From the NCBI GenBank assembly GCA_020641055.1, contig CP067345.1:1295317-1359316 (forward strand): 64,000 bases of DNA, read 5' to 3'. This DNA comes from Clostridioides sp. ES-S-0010-02. Lineage in GTDB: Bacteria; Bacillota; Clostridia; Peptostreptococcales; Peptostreptococcaceae. The notes under the pieces were generated by a model, which saw only the letters and a program-made list of their open reading frames with translations, had not been told where the DNA came from and did no database searches. Position 1 is the first letter of the stretch; the number at the start of each line of letters is the position of its first letter. A program made the position numbers and the translations under genes. This document shows positions 62,210 through 64,000 of the stretch, one piece after another.

Positions 62210-63286
62210 TCAACCAACCACACATATTTCTTTGTCATATTTGTTTAGTATTTCGCAACCATCTTCAGTAACTAGTACTAAATCTTCTATTCTAACTCCA
62301 AACTCTCCTGGTAAATATATACCTGGTTCTATAGAGAATATCATTCCTGGTTGTACAGTATCTGTATTTATAGAAGATACATCTCCCTTATCATGAACTT
62401 CAAGTCCTATAGAGTGACCAGTTCTATGAGTGAAGTATTGTCCATATCCTTTTTCAGTTATGTAATCACGAGCAGCTGCATCTATATCACAGAATCTAAC
62501 TCCTGGTTTTACAATAGCTTCAGCTCTCTTATTGGCTTCAAGAACTATTTCAAATATTTCTCTACCTTTTTCAGGTATTTCTTTATAGAATACAGTTCTT
62601 GTCATATCAGCACAATAATTATCTTTTATGCAACCTATATCTAATATTATTGCATCACCAGGTTTTACAAGAGCATTTCCTGGTTCTCCATGTGGATTAG
62701 CTCCATTAGGACCAAATCCTATTATAGGGTCAAATGAAAATCCATCAGCACCTAAGTCTTCATATATTTTAGATAATTTACCAACAAGTTGTTTTTCTGT
62801 AAGTTCACCAGAAACAGTAGCTTTAAGTTGTTCCATACCTTTGTCATTTAATCTTGAAGCTATTCTCATTAATTCTTTTTCTTCTTCATCTTTACACATT
62901 CTTAAAGTATCTATTATATAAGATGAGTTTACAAATTTACTTCCTCCACCTGATTCTATTAAGCTTAATAAGAATCTAGCTGGCCAGTTTTTGTCAACAC
63001 CCATAGTAGCATTTTTGTCTACATGTTCAGTTACTATTTCTATTGGATTTTGAGTATCATTAAACCAAACCATTTCAACACCTAAATCTTCTGCAACTGG
63101 GAATAATTCATTTATAAATAATTTATTATTACCATTTAAATTTAAGTATAAAGCTAACAGTCTTTCACCTGGGTGGATTAGTAATCCTGTTAAATAAAAT
63201 ATTGAAGTAGGATCACTTACCAACATTTGAGAAATATCATCTTTTTTCATTTGTTCAAGTACAGCATTTAATCTTTGAGTCTTCAT
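62210..63286 (-). CDS. Xaa-Pro aminopeptidase family M24 metallopeptidase
   Basis: A 358-residue peptidase: creatinase N-terminal domain (about 1-125) and M24 domain (about 135-358). All five metal ligands are visible: the two aspartates in GDAIILDIGCIKDNYCADMT, H in HRTGHSIGLEVHD, and E in FSIEPGIYLPG and VRIEDLV. It should remove N-terminal residues before proline, releasing proline-containing products useful to a Stickland fermenter. TTAGGAGGAAAT precedes the ATG on the minus strand. It diverges from the second APC permease, paralleling the arrangement at 38-40.6 kb. Confidence 0.94.
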   Translation of the reverse strand: MKTQRLNAVLEQMKKDDISQMLVSDPTSIFYLTGLLIHPGERLLALYLNLNGNNKLFINELFPVAEDLGVEMVWFNDTQNPIEIVTEHVDKNATMGVDKNWPARFLLSLIESGGGSKFVNSSYIIDTLRMCKDEEEKELMRIASRLNDKGMEQLKATVSGELTEKQLVGKLSKIYEDLGADGFSFDPIIGFGPNGANPHGEPGNALVKPGDAIILDIGCIKDNYCADMTRTVFYKEIPEKGREIFEIVLEANKRAEAIVKPGVRFCDIDAAARDYITEKGYGQYFTHRTGHSIGLEVHDKGDVSSINTDTVQPGMIFSIEPGIYLPGEFGVRIEDLVLVTEDGCEILNKYDKEICVVG

Positions 63287-63678
63287 AATAATTTCCTCCT
63301 AATCAAAATTCGATACAAATCAATTTTAGCACTATTAAACAAAAATTAGTATACTTTTCTTCTAGAAATATAAAAAAATTTTAACATATATTTTTTATAT
63401 TAAATTTAATTCCCTATTTTACATTAAAAGAAAAGTAAAATAAGTTTATATTGTGAAAATTTTATAAAAATAATAACTTGAATAAGTAAAAATATATATT
63501 TGAGATAGTTATATAATTATGAAAATTAATAAAAAAATTTTTATATTAAAATAATATTGAAACAATTTTAATAATTTAGTATCATTAAAGAGAAAGTGAT
63601 AGAACTTTCAAAATTTATCACTTTTAGTAAATTTTGATTTCAAAATATCTAAATTTGAGGTATAAATATTTTTATTTA

Positions 63679-63763
63679 AAGTATTTTATAGGTTAAATTG
63701 AAGTATTTTATAGGTTAAATTGAAGTATTTTATAGGTTAAATTGAAGTATTTTATAGGTTAAA
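63679..63763. repeat. 22-bp tandem repeat, nearly four copies
   Basis: Exact 22-bp units start at 63679, 63701 and 63723, with a fourth truncated copy at 63745-63763. It lies in the 538-base divergent gap (63287-63824), about 60 bases before the permease start. A small hairpin (63593-63601 with 63616-63624) lies upstream; the rest of the gap is AT-rich. Confidence 0.95.
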
Positions 63764-63824
63764 GTTATTTTAACTGTTATGAAATCAATTTTTAATTAAT
63801 AAAGAGAGGGGAAATTATAATAGG

Positions 63825-64000
63825 ATGGAAAAGAAAAAAATAGGCCTATGGAGTTTGGTATTTATGAATGTATCAGCTTTATATGGTATAAGATGGATAG
63901 CTAAGTCGACAGCGTCAAGCTTCGGTTTAGGATTAGGTGCAATACCTATGTGGTTATTATTCTCATTTATATATTTCGTACCAGGAGCTTTAATTTGTGC
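63825..64000 (+). CDS. APC-superfamily amino acid permease, copy 2 (3' partial)
   Basis: The first 58 residues before the window ends. They closely follow the permease at 39227: KKKIGLWSLVFMNVSALYGI, then RWIAKSTASSFGLGLGAIPM and WLLFSFIYFVPGALIC. AATAGGATGG and the GAGAGGGGAA upstream provide the ribosome binding site. It is a clear paralogue, likewise next to an M24-fold gene. Confidence 0.9.
   Translation, partial: MEKKKIGLWSLVFMNVSALYGIRWIAKSTASSFGLGLGAIPMWLLFSFIYFVPGALIC

Noticed and set aside
63679-63763. Possible CRISPR array
   Set aside because: Units are 22 bp, directly adjacent and exact, with no spacers and no cas genes nearby; it is a simple tandem repeat.

Overview
This window is low-GC Firmicute DNA and most resembles Clostridioides difficile or a close Peptostreptococcaceae relative. 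The support is the AT-rich sequence, the spoVD-centred division/wall cluster, the spoIIGA-sigE-sigG locus, spoIVA, and frequent TTG/GTG starts after strong purine-rich ribosome binding sites. Species is inferred from gene content and order, not from a search. No tRNA, rRNA, CRISPR array, insertion sequence or prophage was seen.

Layout. 1-6.2 kb: end of a membrane-bound cyclic-di-GMP phosphodiesterase, ychF on the minus strand, and the M16-peptidase-like pair yfmF/yfmH. 6.6-9.2 kb: lgt, rsmH and a TVP38/DedA-type membrane protein that appears to use an ATA start. 9.4-22.3 kb: the division and wall cluster ftsL-like, spoVD, murF, mraY, murD, spoVE, murG, divIB/ftsQ, two DUF881 genes, sbp and ftsZ. 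22.5-23.8 kb: a lone sugar-type solute-binding lipoprotein. 24.1-26.6 kb: spoIIGA-sigE-sigG, behind a promoter with Spo0A-box-like sites and 22-bp spacing. 26.7-30.2 kb: ylmC/ymxH, nrdR, pgeF and a PhoB/PhoR-like two-component system.

30.3-43.7 kb: two YIEGIA-family membrane proteins with their small partner, a DUF512 radical-SAM-like protein, der, plsY, gpsA, then an apparent insert (TetR regulator, M24/creatinase-fold protein, APC permease, MFS transporter), then spoIVA. 43.9-47.9 kb: two tandem paralogous secreted, membrane-anchored proteins with a beta-solenoid-like N-terminal half and an acidic linker carrying an identical glycine/arginine/aspartate motif. I do not recognise this family, and it is the best candidate for undescribed biology here. 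48.2-51.4 kb: ACT protein, PFL-family (DUF711) protein and a PTS EIIC-type membrane protein. 51.7-58.8 kb: HlyD-like protein, ylmE/yggS, sepF, yggT, ylmH, divIVA and ileS with a T-box leader. 59.1-64 kb: YitT-family protein, a histidine-rich small protein, TetR regulator, degV with a strong palindromic operator, an M24 Xaa-Pro peptidase, and the start of a second APC permease behind a 22-bp tandem repeat.

How the genes fit together. Most of the window concerns envelope growth, division and spore formation. Lipid-linked wall precursors are made by MurF, MraY, MurD and MurG and used by the SpoVD/SpoVE pair. FtsZ, SepF, DivIVA, FtsL and FtsQ organise septa. SpoIIGA, SigE and SigG drive compartment-specific transcription. 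SpoIVA, and probably the YIEGIA proteins, act in the spore envelope. Accessory peptide and amino-acid transport genes with local TetR control are interspersed. Many gene ends carry clear intrinsic terminators, several of them usable from both directions.
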